Assembly (NCBI GenBank): GCA_033064195.1
Contig: JARBJD010000337.1
Location: 1 to 64,000, forward strand
Direction: 5' to 3'
Length of the DNA stretch: 64,000 bases
From: Blattamonas nauphoetae
Taxonomy: Eukaryota > Preaxostyla > Oxymonadida
Both the position numbers and the translations under genes were made by a program. The first letter of the stretch is position 1. Each line of letters starts with the position of its first letter. The notes beneath the pieces were generated by a model. It had not been told where the DNA came from, searched no databases, and saw nothing but the letters and a program-made list of their open reading frames with translations. This document shows, piece by piece, positions 1 to 10,371 of this stretch.

Positions 1-2035
1 GCATCGGCATCGGACATTGCGGACAATGGCATTGGTTCCCAGACTTGCATTTCTTCACGATGAAATCGACGAGAAAGATGCCACATGGGATCAAAGGCAG
101 ACCGACAAAAATTGATCCCAAAACGATCCCAACAATCGCGCCTCCCGACAACCCTTTCTTCTCCTTTCTGAGTGAATCGGCCTTTCGTCTGTCCTTCCGA
201 GGATCTTCGCCTTGTTTCGACACAATCGCCGTCTGATCATGAAATGTGTCTTTGGACCACGAGGAGCCGATGTCGGATGTTGTCATAGAGACGGTGTTGC
301 GATCTGCAGTTGTGAAGACATCCTCAAAACGGGATGCGTTGAGGTTTCCAAACACGAGTGTGCTTTCTGGTACAGCAAAAGCGACATCTGGAAAGGTATT
401 CGCTAAGTCCGGAGATGGCTCGATGAAGCACTTCTTCATTTCGTATTTTTGTTCCTCTTTTCTGTTGAGGACTTTGAAAAGGTTCCTATCGTAGAAGAGG
501 CTGACAAGGATGCTGTTTGGGGTTTCCATGCTTTGACATGATTGCATCAGAATATTCTCCAAAGTCACTTGGTACCCTCTCGCGGTGCATCCGCCAGCTC
601 TTCCATCTGTCGACCTACACTCCACAAAGCGGGTTTCGCGGATGAACACGAGATCGGCGGAGATGAGGGCGTTGCTGATCGAAGACGAGCATGCTTTGAA
701 TGTTGTCTGTTTGTGGAGGAGGACAGGACCAGCATATGAAATCCACAGACACGCCAGATTGGATCTGGTGTATGAAAAAGATCCGCAGGAGTGGAACCCG
801 CAACTGCGAAGTTCAATGCCTCCGCTGGAAGAGAAGGTGTAAGCTGATCGGCCAGTGAGGAAGACAATACCGTCTCGTCCCTCACATTCTTCCCAAAACA
901 CATTGTCCATTTTGATGGACGATTCACCGAGTGTGGATGAGGTGACGTGGGTGGCTGTGCATTTGAAGAACTCGCATTTCTTCATGATGAGGCGGGTGAT
1001 GTGATTCTGATTGGTGTTTGTCACTCGAAGTCCAGCAATTCTCGAAGAAGTAAGATTTTCGAAGGAGCACGACGAAATGGTCACTTTAACGTCTCTAGTT
1101 GCTGTGATGAAGAGACCGACGACGCCTACGTTGAGAAGATCTCTTGAATTGATGAATTTAGTATTTTTGACTTTTAAATTGGTGTCTGCTTTGAGGGCTA
1201 TCGTTTCAAGGGATTCGGCGTTTGTAGAGAGCACGTCGCTTTTGACAGTCTGTTCTTCGCTCAGCACATCGCGGAAAAGGAACGATTTCCCAAAAATCGG
1301 AGCATTCGTGATTGATCCGTAGATGTCGTCGGTCACGTTCACCATCGTCGAAGAGGCAAGAATTGTGGAGTATGTCTCGAGCGATGGGATAGAGGACGTA
1401 TGGAGAGCAGGTAGACTTGGCAAATAAAGCAGAGGGACTGCGTGGTCGATGTTAGCGAAGACGGAGAGTGAGACTTCCACAGAGTACGAAGAAGGCCCAA
1501 AGATTGGAGACAGACCAACAATCACGTCCTGTGCGACACACTTGGACATGATCAGGTGGGTGTCTTGGGTTGAGGAGTCCATCAGTTCCGGGATCGGGGC
1601 TCGACCACTGATGACGATGTCAACCAGTGTCACACTGCCTCCATCTGCGACAAAAGGGGTGAAATCTCTTCCAAAGTCCAGAGTTGAACTCTGAATCTTG
1701 ATGTGTGATGATTCCAGAAGCTTAGCAATCGAGAAATCCGCATCAATGATGATCTCCACGTTGTCAAGTGATAGAGACGAATTCACGATATCAAACAACG
1801 TGAGCGTTTCTTCAAATTGGCCTGTAATTGGAGTAACGGAAATTCCTTTGATAGAAAGATTTTCATTTCTAAAGAGATGATTGCTTGAGATGTGAATGTC
1901 CGAACCCAGTTTATGAACATTTGTGAGCGAAGGGAGCTTAAGAATTAGGGATAGGTCAACAAGTGCTTGTAGATGGACGAAGAGTAGAACGCCCAACATG
2001 ACAAAGTCGTGTTTCGTAGAAACTGATCCCCCCAT
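1..2035 (-). CDS. Secreted/membrane surface protein, pectin-lyase-like (polymorphic outer membrane-like), 3' end outside window
   Basis: One uninterrupted minus-strand frame begins at the ATG at 2035-2033 and is still open at base 1, giving at least 678 codons. The N-terminus has a polar start and a hydrophobic stretch (MLGVLLFVHLQALVDLS), which reads as a signal peptide. Most of the protein is short alternating beta-strand-like segments rich in S, T, N and V with scattered Cys (for example KKCEFFKC and FEEC-type turns). This is the look of right-handed beta-helix surface proteins. Near residues 628-660 there is a Gly/Ile-rich transmembrane helix (AIVGIVLGSIFVGLPLIP) followed by a short Cys-rich cytoplasmic tail (KKCKSGNQCHCPQC). 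The layout matches the complete protein at 44200-45864. The role is inferred as cell-surface adhesion or recognition; no enzyme motif is visible. Confidence 0.75.
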   Translation of the reverse strand, partial: MGGSVSTKHDFVMLGVLLFVHLQALVDLSLILKLPSLTNVHKLGSDIHISSNHLFRNENLSIKGISVTPITGQFEETLTLFDIVNSSLSLDNVEIIIDADFSIAKLLESSHIKIQSSTLDFGRDFTPFVADGGSVTLVDIVISGRAPIPELMDSSTQDTHLIMSKCVAQDVIVGLSPIFGPSSYSVEVSLSVFANIDHAVPLLYLPSLPALHTSSIPSLETYSTILASSTMVNVTDDIYGSITNAPIFGKSFLFRDVLSEEQTVKSDVLSTNAESLETIALKADTNLKVKNTKFINSRDLLNVGVVGLFITATRDVKVTISSCSFENLTSSRIAGLRVTNTNQNHITRLIMKKCEFFKCTATHVTSSTLGESSIKMDNVFWEECEGRDGIVFLTGRSAYTFSSSGGIELRSCGFHSCGSFSYTRSNLACLWISYAGPVLLHKQTTFKACSSSISNALISADLVFIRETRFVECRSTDGRAGGCTARGYQVTLENILMQSCQSMETPNSILVSLFYDRNLFKVLNRKEEQKYEMKKCFIEPSPDLANTFPDVAFAVPESTLVFGNLNASRFEDVFTTADRNTVSMTTSDIGSSWSKDTFHDQTAIVSKQGEDPRKDRRKADSLRKEKKGLSGGAIVGIVLGSIFVGLPLIPCGIFLVDFIVKKCKSGNQCHCPQCPMPM

Positions 2036-2222
2036 GAAACAGTCGTGCGCATATCAGTTCAAGTCCATGAACATCTGATTATACGTTGCAACCAACATAT
2101 TCAATGATTCATTTCTCGACTTGTTCCAAAACAATTCATGATCTCCGTACGATGAGATGCAAGGTTCATCGACGAAGATGATGAAAAGCCCGTTTGAATG
2201 GTTAATAGGAATATTCTTGTTT

Positions 2223-3626
2223 TTATAAGTATATTATGTCAGCTAAAGACATTTCTTCGAAGGTTTTTGGAGACATTCCGTTGTCCATGATAAATTTTTC
2301 GAGTTCTACTGATTCGTAGAAAGTGTCTGGTTCTCTCCGGAGATACGCGCCTTTGACAATCGGCTTATTTCTGAGAGAACAGACACGCTGAGCCACGTTG
2401 GGTTTGGGTGGTGGCAGGTTGATTTGAGGTTGTGGGCGTGGTGGTGGAGAGATTTTCGGTCGGACGGGAGGTTGGTGTTGGTTGATGGGATTTGTGAGGA
2501 CGGGTGGGAGTTTGTGTGGAAGCGGTGGTGGCGAGAGACTCTTCGGAGACATCGAGCCGCGTGAAGGATGGTCTGGGTGGGCGTGGTACGCACTCACTTG
2601 GATGCGGTTGGAGAGGAAGGACAGGGTGCCGCTTTGGCTGATCGCTTGCTGTGCTTCGTCTTCTGTTTTGAAATGCACAACTGCTGACGCGGGCTGGCCG
2701 GCGGGGGAGGAGCGAATGTTTAAGTTGGTGATGACGAGTGTTGGGAAGAGGGAGTTGATGATGTCCCGCGGAATGACCCCATTCGGAAGATTCGTCAACA
2801 CAACTGATGTTGACATTGGTTGGTCGGAGTTTGGGGAGTGGCTCGCTGTTCTTGTGCTTGGTCGAGTCGAAAACGAAACTGTCAGACCAGGCCGTGTTGC
2901 TATCCAGCGGAATCGATCTCGGAAGGCAGCAATCGATGAACGAGCGTCTTGAAACACAATGGCACAATGCTGGATGTTTGGGTTGTTCTTGGAAAAGAAG
3001 AGAGACACTGGTTCGGGATTTGCGGGATGGATCATTGCTCGGATGTCCGCTTCAGTGCACGTCGGGGAGAGAGGCGAAAGATAGAGCTCAAAAGGATTTG
3101 GTTGCTTCAGTTTGAGTTTGAGTTGAGTGGTCGGGCCGTTGAACGGTTGGGAGATGATTGATGATTGGATGGTGTCGAAATCCCTTGTCGACAAGACATC
3201 AACAAAGAAACGGTAGTTCTTGTGGTGTGTGGAAGGACGTTGGATATCGAAATAATACACCTCCCCAAACCGCTGGAAGAATTGCTTGACTTCAGTCTCG
3301 ACTGTCCGGGACGGAGGAACGTTGACTAATTCGAGAGACAAGGGAGTCTCAGCTTCTTTAGGTTGTTGTGGTGCTGGATAGGGACCAAGATCTTGGGTAC
3401 GGACATATCCTTTGAGCTCCGTGCCATGCTTTTTGGACCACGTCCAGCCATCGGTGTCTTTGTCCAGGACTTCAACAATGTCACCTCTGACAACGCTCAA
3501 ACACTGTGCTCCATATTGAGATTGACTATCAACTGTAATTATTCGCAGCGACATATGAATTAGATCTGAACCCATAACAAATTTGTCAGAACCTACAGGG
3601 AAGTCCCGTCTCCCGAACCTGTCCAA
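2223..3626 (-). CDS. SH3 domain + three RRM RNA-binding domains, proline-rich C-terminus
   Basis: The frame encodes 467 residues and ends in TAA. Residues about 27-82 form an SH3 fold (ALYDY-like start RIITVDSQSQYGAQ, then VVRGDIVEVLDKDTDGW and a GYV end). Residues about 97-170, 180-240 and 268-347 each read as a degenerate RRM: strand 1 ELVNVPPSRT, LYLSPLSPT and VVLTNLPNG, followed by an alpha helix and a second strand core such as YRFFVDV, CAIVFQD and SAVVHFK. A proline-rich linker (PPPRPQPQINLPPPKPN) precedes a conserved-looking tail. SH3 with several RRMs in one chain is an uncommon combination; it suggests an RNA-binding scaffold linking mRNA to a proline-motif partner (inference). The start may be Met1 or Met25 (MSLRII), which sits right before the SH3 domain. 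No introns are needed. Confidence 0.75.
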   Translation of the reverse strand: MDRFGRRDFPVGSDKFVMGSDLIHMSLRIITVDSQSQYGAQCLSVVRGDIVEVLDKDTDGWTWSKKHGTELKGYVRTQDLGPYPAPQQPKEAETPLSLELVNVPPSRTVETEVKQFFQRFGEVYYFDIQRPSTHHKNYRFFVDVLSTRDFDTIQSSIISQPFNGPTTQLKLKLKQPNPFELYLSPLSPTCTEADIRAMIHPANPEPVSLFFSKNNPNIQHCAIVFQDARSSIAAFRDRFRWIATRPGLTVSFSTRPSTRTASHSPNSDQPMSTSVVLTNLPNGVIPRDIINSLFPTLVITNLNIRSSPAGQPASAVVHFKTEDEAQQAISQSGTLSFLSNRIQVSAYHAHPDHPSRGSMSPKSLSPPPLPHKLPPVLTNPINQHQPPVRPKISPPPRPQPQINLPPPKPNVAQRVCSLRNKPIVKGAYLRREPDTFYESVELEKFIMDNGMSPKTFEEMSLADIIYL

Positions 3627-4740
3627 AAGACTCTGAAAAAGAAGTAAATGGAGGTCACAAGTGGAAAATTGCAGAGAGACTTCACGAAAAAAGTACTGGG
3701 GAAGTATAACACTGAGATTTCAGAAATGGAGACTTTCTCTCAGCAGGAGGGAAAAATATCATGCAGATCCCCTGTTGCCACTAGATCTTGACTGATAGAT
3801 GAACATAGTCCGAGAAGAGCACAAGAAATGATCTCACTCGTGCGCCACTGTCCGATCCAAAAGATCTGTGATTCTACGTAGCAGCTTTTGGAAGCGTACG
3901 AAAAAAGCCACTGTGTCAACTTTTGGTTCCATCAGTGACTGACTTGAGGTTTTTTTTCACAATTTTAGCCTTCCTACTTGAGGACAGTCAGTTCTCGATA
4001 GAAGTCGAAAGCTCTCATTCCCACTTTTTGATGGGTTCGTCGGATCGTCGCCAGAAGAATCTCAACCACGTTTCACCAAGTGAAGCCAAACACGATCAGC
4101 TGAGACACGAACGAGTCGATGGAAGGACTCGAAGTTGAATGACATGATGAGCATGTTGAAAACAAACATGAAACTGTTGAAGAGCGACTTAATGAAAATT
4201 AGAGTGGTTGATGAACGCTTGAAGGCTGAGAATTCATGAGGCTGGGAAAGACAGACCATCTGTGACCACACATCGCATCCGCAGATACTCATTACTCACC
4301 CTTTCACTGATCAAGACACTTTCTGACTCTGTCATTGTTATCATCACACTCCATGGACAATGAATCAATGGATTGAAGTGAAGACAGGCCTGTTCACTCA
4401 TTTTAAACGGAGATGGAGTGATTCGTTGAGAGTTGGTTGGAAAAATATGTGAAAAGGAGAGAGAAAGACATCAAAACAGGTTGATGATGGAAGTATCCTC
4501 GCAATTCAACGAAAGATTTGTTAAGGGAATCGATCAAGTTGACCTTTTTCGATGTTCGCCAATCCAACACAAACCATACTCCCCACCACCCCCACACCTG
4601 ACCACACATTTGACGGACTGGTTTGTGTCTCTTGAGTCTCTGCTTTTGCATTTTCACGGATTTCATCTATTCTGAATCTTTCACACTTTTCTTTCCCTTT
4701 CATGAAATCTTCATCACATTTTTTCATTCTTCTCATTATT
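3627..4740. other. Intergenic, nothing recognised
   Basis: AT-rich sequence with only short frames on both strands. None resembles a known domain or continues a neighbouring gene. The few hydrophobic short frames near 4060-4290 and 4403-4670 are not supported by splice signals. Confidence 0.4.
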
Positions 4741-4885
4741 TGTGGTGTTCTATCGCAGATGGAGGAATTCCGAAGATGTGAAAGTGAGTTCAAAACTGGA
4801 GACGACACCGTCCAACACAAAATCGCTCTTTCTGTGCTCACAACCATTTCATCCGGTATGGTGATGGTCTCAAGTAATTAATTAG

Positions 4886-5180
4886 GCATGGGCAGTGGTC
4901 GGTCTGAAAACATCGAGTCCAGTCCCTAAAAATAAAACAGTCGGCGACTTTTTTGAAGTGCCCTTTAGTCGAGCGGTAGCACCGCAGCTTTTTGTTCCCC
5001 GGACCCAGGATCGAATTCCGCCCGAGTTACTTTATTATTCTTCTTTTCTCATTTTTGATTCACAACATCTCTATAATTGGTTCATCTCATTTTTCACAAA
5101 ATTACTGTGACTGAGGTCGTGGTTCAAGAGTCCCTGAGTCGGTCTGTCTTTCCCCAACATCGGACAAAAAGTCGGCCTGA
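4886..5180 (+). mobile_element. Possible hAT-like non-autonomous element with tRNA-like core
   Basis: The left edge reads TTAGGCATGGGCAGTGGTCG, which resembles hAT terminal inverted repeats. A reverse-complement relative (GACCGACCGCTGCCCATCCC) ends near 8765. Positions 4958-5030 contain an A-box-like TAGTCGAGCGGTAGCA and a B-box-like GGATCGAATTCC, so an old tRNA-derived module is present, but no clean cloverleaf forms. The right boundary and a target duplication could not be fixed. Confidence 0.25.
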
Positions 5181-5964
5181 CCGACCGACTCCGACTCCTT
5201 CTTTTTACTCGAACACCTTTTCCATAGATTTAGATAATTGTTAAATAGTGTTTTATTTCTTTTCAATACATATCAATCATTCTCTTGCAGGATCTCACTC
5301 TTGAACCCAGCTGTCCCACAGCCGACTTGGATCAAGACATGATAACCACCAGTATCAACGATCCTTCCTTAATCTTCTCCTGAGTATTTTTTTCTTGATT
5401 TTTCTACATTATTTCTCTCTTCAGGATTCTTGAACCACATTTCCACAGATGAAGACAAATGTCCCCTCCATCGACTATCTCACACTTGAAGTGCCTCTCC
5501 CACATGAGTCTGTTCTCACCTTCATTAATACTCCGCCTTCCTTTGCGTTCCTTTCCATCTCCTTACAATACATGACACCCTTTTCTCGATTCATGCCTTT
5601 TCCTCTTTTCTGATATATGATTTGTTGCAGTACTCACTCAACACGAATCCGACAAGGCTTCCAAGCATGTGAGAATCAGAAGGTGTTCATGATCACACGC
5701 TCCATGTGAGATCCTGTGCCTTGGACTTTCGTCCAACATCCCCGACGAGAATAAAAAGATTGTTTGTCGATGGATTGCAACCGCGCCACATTTCCAGGAA
5801 GGGAAGTATAGTTCCATGCGCATCGGAGTGCAAAAGGGCGCATCCCGACAGCGTCACATTCAACCCGTCCTCCCCCACCACTCACCTCTTTCTGACCACT
5901 CGAATCCCAACCAAGTCCACTCTTTCGTCGGCCTCGTCTCATCCAATGGAAAAAAGCGTGTATG

Positions 5965-7645
5965 TGGGGGTGTGTATGGATGAACAAGAGAAGTGCGAAA
6001 TGAAGTGCAAGGGAGATCGGATGTATCTTCATCCAGCTCTCCTCTTCCCTCAAATCATCCCCGTCGATCAGTTCTTCCCTGTGCGATGGGATCTGTTCCA
6101 CACAATACCGTCTCTGCTCGAATCAATGCGACCAAAAACCGGATGCCCAAATGAAGACAGAAGACGAGCCAAAAACTGAAAATGAACCCGAACTGGAACA
6201 AACCAAAACTTAGAAAGAGAAAGACGAAGAAAGAGCCATTTGCGATGTTTAATGCTTCGACGAGAAGATGGAATGTGTCCTACGCTGTCCCATTCTCTCA
6301 AACGAGGTCTGACACACTCCTCTCCCTTTCTATTCCATTTTTTCATCATATTTCAACCATATTCGCCTCTTTTCTCCCCTTTTTCATTTTCTCCATTTTT
6401 TTCTGACCAACCAGAACATCACCCAATGCGAACTGCTCTGCCAAACTAACTTCGAACACGGACTACACCAAATCCAACCAGACGACCTGTGCTCTCTTTA
6501 AACTCTCATCGACACTCGTCGCTCGTGTTTCTCGCTTTGCAAACCATCATTCTTTGCATCTTCACTGTAAACACTCGATACACCCTCACTCGCGCCATGT
6601 GTCGCAGCATTCGATTCATGTCTGTCAGTTTTCGACGAAAATGGAACTGATTGCATCACAGACTGTCTTCAACGAGGAGAATTGGCATGTATGTACCCTG
6701 TAGGGGATTGGAACCCTGTAGGGGATGGGAACTCTGTAGGGGGTGAAGTGGAAGCCTGTAGGGGATGAAAGGAACCATGTAGGGGATTTTGGAACTCTGT
6801 AGGGGATGGCTCAACTTGGTGTTTTCCGCTCACTCAGCTCTCTGAAATGAGCAAGAGACAAAAACGAGATTCATTCAGCCTTGATTCTGTCTTTTTTCAT
6901 GATACTCCGAATTCCGCTTTTGTTGGCTATCATTCCACTCATATTCCAATTCTTTTTGTATCTCACCCTCAATATTCAATTCCATGTTTCATTACATTGG
7001 TTTTTTGTCGTGATCCTTGATCAAGACCACAACCACCAAGTTGGAGATTGTCGACTCAAATGGACACTGCGGTCACAAATTCTTTCTAATTTCACATATA
7101 TTCACCTTTTCCCTTTCTTTTCTTCTAATGTTCAACACATTTTCCTGATAGATCGTGAAAAGTGAATAGGATCAAAAGTGTTCGAGAAAACTCACAAGTT
7201 CCTCCCAACATATACTCCCAAATAATTCTCCAATGATGCCACACATACTGAAGTTTGATATTTTTAATAATCCCCCCTCTCATAGCATCTCCATCGCACA
7301 TAGTCGGTCGATCCCCTACAGGGTTCCAATCCCCTACAGGGTTCACACATGCCGGAGAATTGTGCGTCGCTCGCTCCATCCTCTCATAGCTGTCCTTCTG
7401 CCAACAGAATTGCCGCTCATCGCTTCTCAACTGCGTCGAACTCTGCTCATCCCAACAGGCACCTCTCCCAAACTCTCCGAACACTCGCCCGTCGTTCTCC
7501 ATGCACAACACTGAGCGGTGTGTGGATCAGTGTTATCAGAAAAGCGAAGGATGCGTGTTGGATTGCGGGAAGAGCGAAATGACAGAATGTGAACGAACCT
7601 GCATAACGAAACTGACGCAATGCACAGCGGGAGATAGTGGAGAAG
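5965..7645 (+). other. Cluster of exon-like segments coding for a C-x6-C-x3-C cysteine repeat
   Basis: Several plus-strand blocks in different frames carry the same spacing of cysteines: Cys codons at 5973/5994/6006 (CMDEQEKCEMKC), 6094/6115/6127 (CSTQYRLCSNQC), 6253/6274/6286 (CFDEKMECVLRC), pairs at 6427/6439 and 6526/6538, a C-x6-C-x10-C-x3-C block at 6598-6666, and a longer run at 7519-7623 with C-x3-C-x6-C-x3-C-x7-C-x3-C-x6-C. Several blocks end at or near GT-type donors (for example GTATGT at 6689) or follow pyrimidine-AG acceptors (for example before 6419). This looks like one intron-rich gene for a helical-hairpin, disulphide-rich protein, or its decayed copy. I could not join all blocks in frame. 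The family is not recognised. Confidence 0.4.
6689..6815 (+). repeat. Minisatellite of CTGTAGGGGAT units
   Basis: Six imperfect copies of a ~17-25 bp unit with the core CTGTAGGGGAT lie directly after a GTATGT donor-like site. An inverted pair of the same unit is at about 7309-7342 (CCCCTACAGGGTTCCAATCC), complementary over about 30 bases to the first two units, so the ~600 bp between can form a stem. Confidence 0.7.
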
Positions 7646-7972
7646 ACAACGAGAAAAATGGAGAGAAGAAGGAGGAAAAGAGAGGAGATGGGATGTCAAT
7701 CATGTTTTCGCAGTTCAAAATTGGACACGAAGCGAAAGCGACGAAGGGATGTGTTTTGGCAGCAGGCGTGTTTGATGTGCAGTCAACAACGAAAGGGCAC
7801 TTCTCTCTCGCTGCATCTACAACGGCTCGGCAGCACGCCCAAACTGTGTTCACCATCCTTCGTCGTCTTCAGGTCGATCCACTCGGAGTTATCGTAGTCG
7901 AAGCCGGTCTCTCCCTCCCTCACCAGCAGCCGCTCCATCTCACCACACTCCTTCACACCCACGTTCTGCGCA

Positions 7973-8599
7973 GTGAACGACGGAATGCAAGCCGACGGGC
8001 GGTTCGAGCTGAAAGGGGCGTTGTGCGTGGACATTCTGTGGGAGAGACGCTGCCTGAACATTGTGTCTGGAGTGATGGGACTGCCGCTGCCGTCTGTGTC
8101 GGTGAAGAAGGACAGGGTGGAGGAGAAGATGAAGGGCTTCTTTGAGATCGGAGCACTGTCAGCGAAGATCTCGACGCAGCGGGCGCTGAAGAAGATGCTG
8201 CGGAAGACGAATGATATTCTGTTTGCCTTTGCGCTACCGTCCCCACAACTGAAGAAGAAGTCGAATGTGAGTCTGTTTGGGCAATTGAAGCTGCGAGTGA
8301 GAAGGAAGAAGATCGATGAGAAGAAAGAGGACGGGGAAGGAGTGAAGGGAGGGGAGAGTGCAGAGCGGATGGAGGGAGTGGATGGGGAGATCGATGACTC
8401 AGACACAGACAGCGGAGAGCAGTCTGGGAGGGAGAATGCGTTCGCCACAGTGGAACTGCGAAGAGGGGAGAGGGAAGAAGAGAAAGAGAAGGACGAACGA
8501 GAAGAAAAGAGTGAGATAATGCGGATAGTTTCACAGTTCACTCCACTCTCTTTCATATGCGTTTGTTCTGTTTCAGTCCAGTATCTTTCAACAACATGA
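7973..8599 (+). CDS. Hypothetical charged protein, start and strand uncertain
   Basis: A 208-residue plus-strand frame opens with a mixed beta-like region (GRFELKGALCVDILWERRCL, then LPLPSVSVKKDRVEE) and ends in a long K/E/R-rich stretch. It may be a downstream exon of the cysteine-repeat locus. A serine/phenylalanine-rich frame of 257 codons lies on the opposite strand over the same DNA, but its composition looks like a complement shadow. No family is recognised. Confidence 0.25.
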   Translation: MNDGMQADGRFELKGALCVDILWERRCLNIVSGVMGLPLPSVSVKKDRVEEKMKGFFEIGALSAKISTQRALKKMLRKTNDILFAFALPSPQLKKKSNVSLFGQLKLRVRRKKIDEKKEDGEGVKGGESAERMEGVDGEIDDSDTDSGEQSGRENAFATVELRRGEREEEKEKDEREEKSEIMRIVSQFTPLSFICVCSVSVQYLSTT

Positions 8600-8766
8600 T
8601 CATCACCATTTCACAACAATTCACTTAGAAACAAAGGAAATTGAAGAAAAGTGTGAAAAAACTATCTCAGCGACCAGATCATCGATTTTGGCGGAAAAGG
8701 GCACGATCGCAAAAAAAGCAGTCGGTCGGTCGACGAGCAGTCGGACCGACCGCTGCCCATCCCTAT

Positions 8767-9055
8767 AATGGCATGATACGTTTTCTAGCCACCTTCCAAA
8801 AACATGTTCAATACACTTGGTTGGATGTATATCGGCGGAATCTTTGTGAATTTCCGGTTGAAAACGTGCGGAAAGTGCCGAACTCGATGAAAAATAAAAA
8901 AAATTATGACCCCGGATCAGGCCCATAATTCGGAAATCAAGAACCGTTGAACAATTTACTCCATCCTGATATTCTCTGCCCTAGAACTACCTTTCCGCAC
9001 ACTGGACAACCGTAGACACCGTAGTCACGTCTCACCATGATCCTCATCAAAACAC
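8767..9055 (+). repeat. Dispersed repeat, copy A
   Basis: About 290 bp match, in reverse orientation and with scattered differences, the segment at 25318-25632. Shared landmarks are GCATGATACGTTTTCTAGCC at one end, an A-rich tract inside (AAAAATAAAAAAAATTATGA) and a block with a CPVCGK zinc-knuckle-like reading frame on the minus strand near 8990. It may be the end of an unknown transposon or a duplicated gene end. Confidence 0.6.
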
Positions 9056-9121
9056 GTTTCATTTGTCGTTCTTCGCGTTTATCAGCCTCAATTGGAGATG
9101 ACGTCGTAGTATCCAGTTTCG

Positions 9122-9911
9122 ATGGAGGAACTTCTGCACCATCTTGAACAAGAATATCTTCAGACAGTGTTCGTTCACACGTCGCAACAACTTGATTCGT
9201 CGATGAGGAAACTGGAAAGTATGGACGCGTCATCTTCCCCTTCCTCTTTCCCTATTTATTCTCTGAATCCTATGTCCAAGTATATCATTATTTTTCATTC
9301 TTCTTTCCTCAGATAAGCGCAACGCAGTTGAAACGCTCGTGACTGACACTCTCTCGGGAACTCGGCGTCGATCTTCCGTTTCACCATCGCCATCCCGTTT
9401 CACATCCCCCTCTCCTCTTCGAAACAAGTCGAATGCTGATAGAAAGCTCAGAATCGAGACCGATCATTTGAACACGACCAAACACACTCATTCGAGGTCG
9501 TCTTCGCTGATCTCGTCGAAGACGATTCGTCGGCGAGGAAATGCGGTGTTTTATTCGTCCCCAACGAAAGCCCCACCATTCAGCAGTGACTCACCAACTC
9601 GCGAATACTTCCGAAATGCGACACTGCTGAAGCAACAGAAGCGAGATGTTCTCGACGAAATGTTCTCAACAATGTCATCACGAACCAATCGCTCGATTAT
9701 TGCTTCAAAATCACCAACGAAGACGCCACATCCGCAATCGCTCGTCACTCCGAAAGCTAGGTCACCGATGCGAAGTCCAACGAGGCTGTCGGTCTCCCCT
9801 CGCCTCTTTCATGCCCAAGCCCCACCCAACTTCCCCCACACTCCGAAATATGCAGCCTGTCCTTTCGTGTTCTCTGATCCGATCGTGACGGATGATCTGA
9901 ATCGAACTTAG
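9122..9911 (+). CDS. Two-exon gene: coiled-coil start, basic Ser/Pro-rich body
   Basis: Exon 1 is 9122-9218, the intron is 9219-9312 (94 nt, GTATGG...TTTCCTCAG) and exon 2 is 9313-9911, ending in TAG; the product is 231 residues. The join restores frame exactly (codon A+AT). Residues 1-50 form an amphipathic helix (MEELLHHLEQEYLQTVF..., KRNAVETLVTDTLSG). The rest is basic and disordered with many SP/TP dipeptides (SPSPSRFTSPSP, SPTKTPHP, RSPMRSPTRLSVSPR), a pattern typical of proline-directed kinase targets and microtubule-binding proteins. The family is not recognised; a cytoskeletal role is only a guess. It lies 78 bp upstream of another small two-exon gene on the same strand. Confidence 0.6.
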
Positions 9912-9989
9912 GCTGAGATTATGCAAAAACAGAAACACACCGTGAACCCGAAGCCATAGTTCAATAAAAGACCAAAATTCACGCACAAA

Positions 9990-10371
9990 ATGCCCGAAGT
10001 TCCGTGGCAATTCGTCGTCGACAAAGATGGTCATCTCTTCGACCAGGCGCACAAAGGAGCCGCCGATCCTTCCTCTGAGCTTCCACAGGTTTGCTCGATT
10101 CATCTTCTTTTCATGATATTTTTCTCTTTCTCCGTCCATCATCCATTCACTCGATCCCTCATTGTTCTTACAGGCAACTAACTGGAAGACACAATACAAC
10201 GCGGATCACAAGCCACTCCGACCATTCTCGCCGCCAAAGCCGAATCAGTCGCATGTTTTCAACCATTTCCACCGCACTGCAATCATGGAAAGTGCGTTCG
10301 ATCTGTCGGAAGAGTTGGAAGCCGAATTCGCTCGAAAGCGGAAGGAAGCGAAGGAAGAGCGAGAGAAGTAG
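9990..10371 (+). CDS. Small two-exon gene, 98 residues, possible microtubule-associated protein
   Basis: Exon 1 is 9990-10088, the intron 10089-10173 (85 nt, GTTTGC...TTACAG, phase 0) and exon 2 10174-10371, ending in TAG. The product starts MPEVPWQFVVDKDGHLFDQ, has a motif ATNWKTQYNADHKPLRPF, and ends in a charged helix (EELEAEFARKRKEAKEEREK). The W-x-T-x-Y...H-x-P pattern recalls small inner-microtubule proteins of cilia, but this is a resemblance only. The same frame continues after the TAG for about 30 more codons of similarly charged sequence before a TGA (see findings). Confidence 0.55.

Noticed and set aside
4958-5030. Functional tRNA-Lys(TTT)
   Set aside because: A CTTTTTG loop is present, but the anticodon and acceptor stems do not pair.
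6689-6815. CRISPR-like array
   Set aside because: The units are uneven, imperfect and adjacent without unique spacers, in a eukaryotic context. It is a minisatellite.
7783-8556. Long serine/phenylalanine-rich frame on the minus strand
   Set aside because: It is the complement of a purine-rich coding-like plus strand; the composition is low in complexity and shows no domain.
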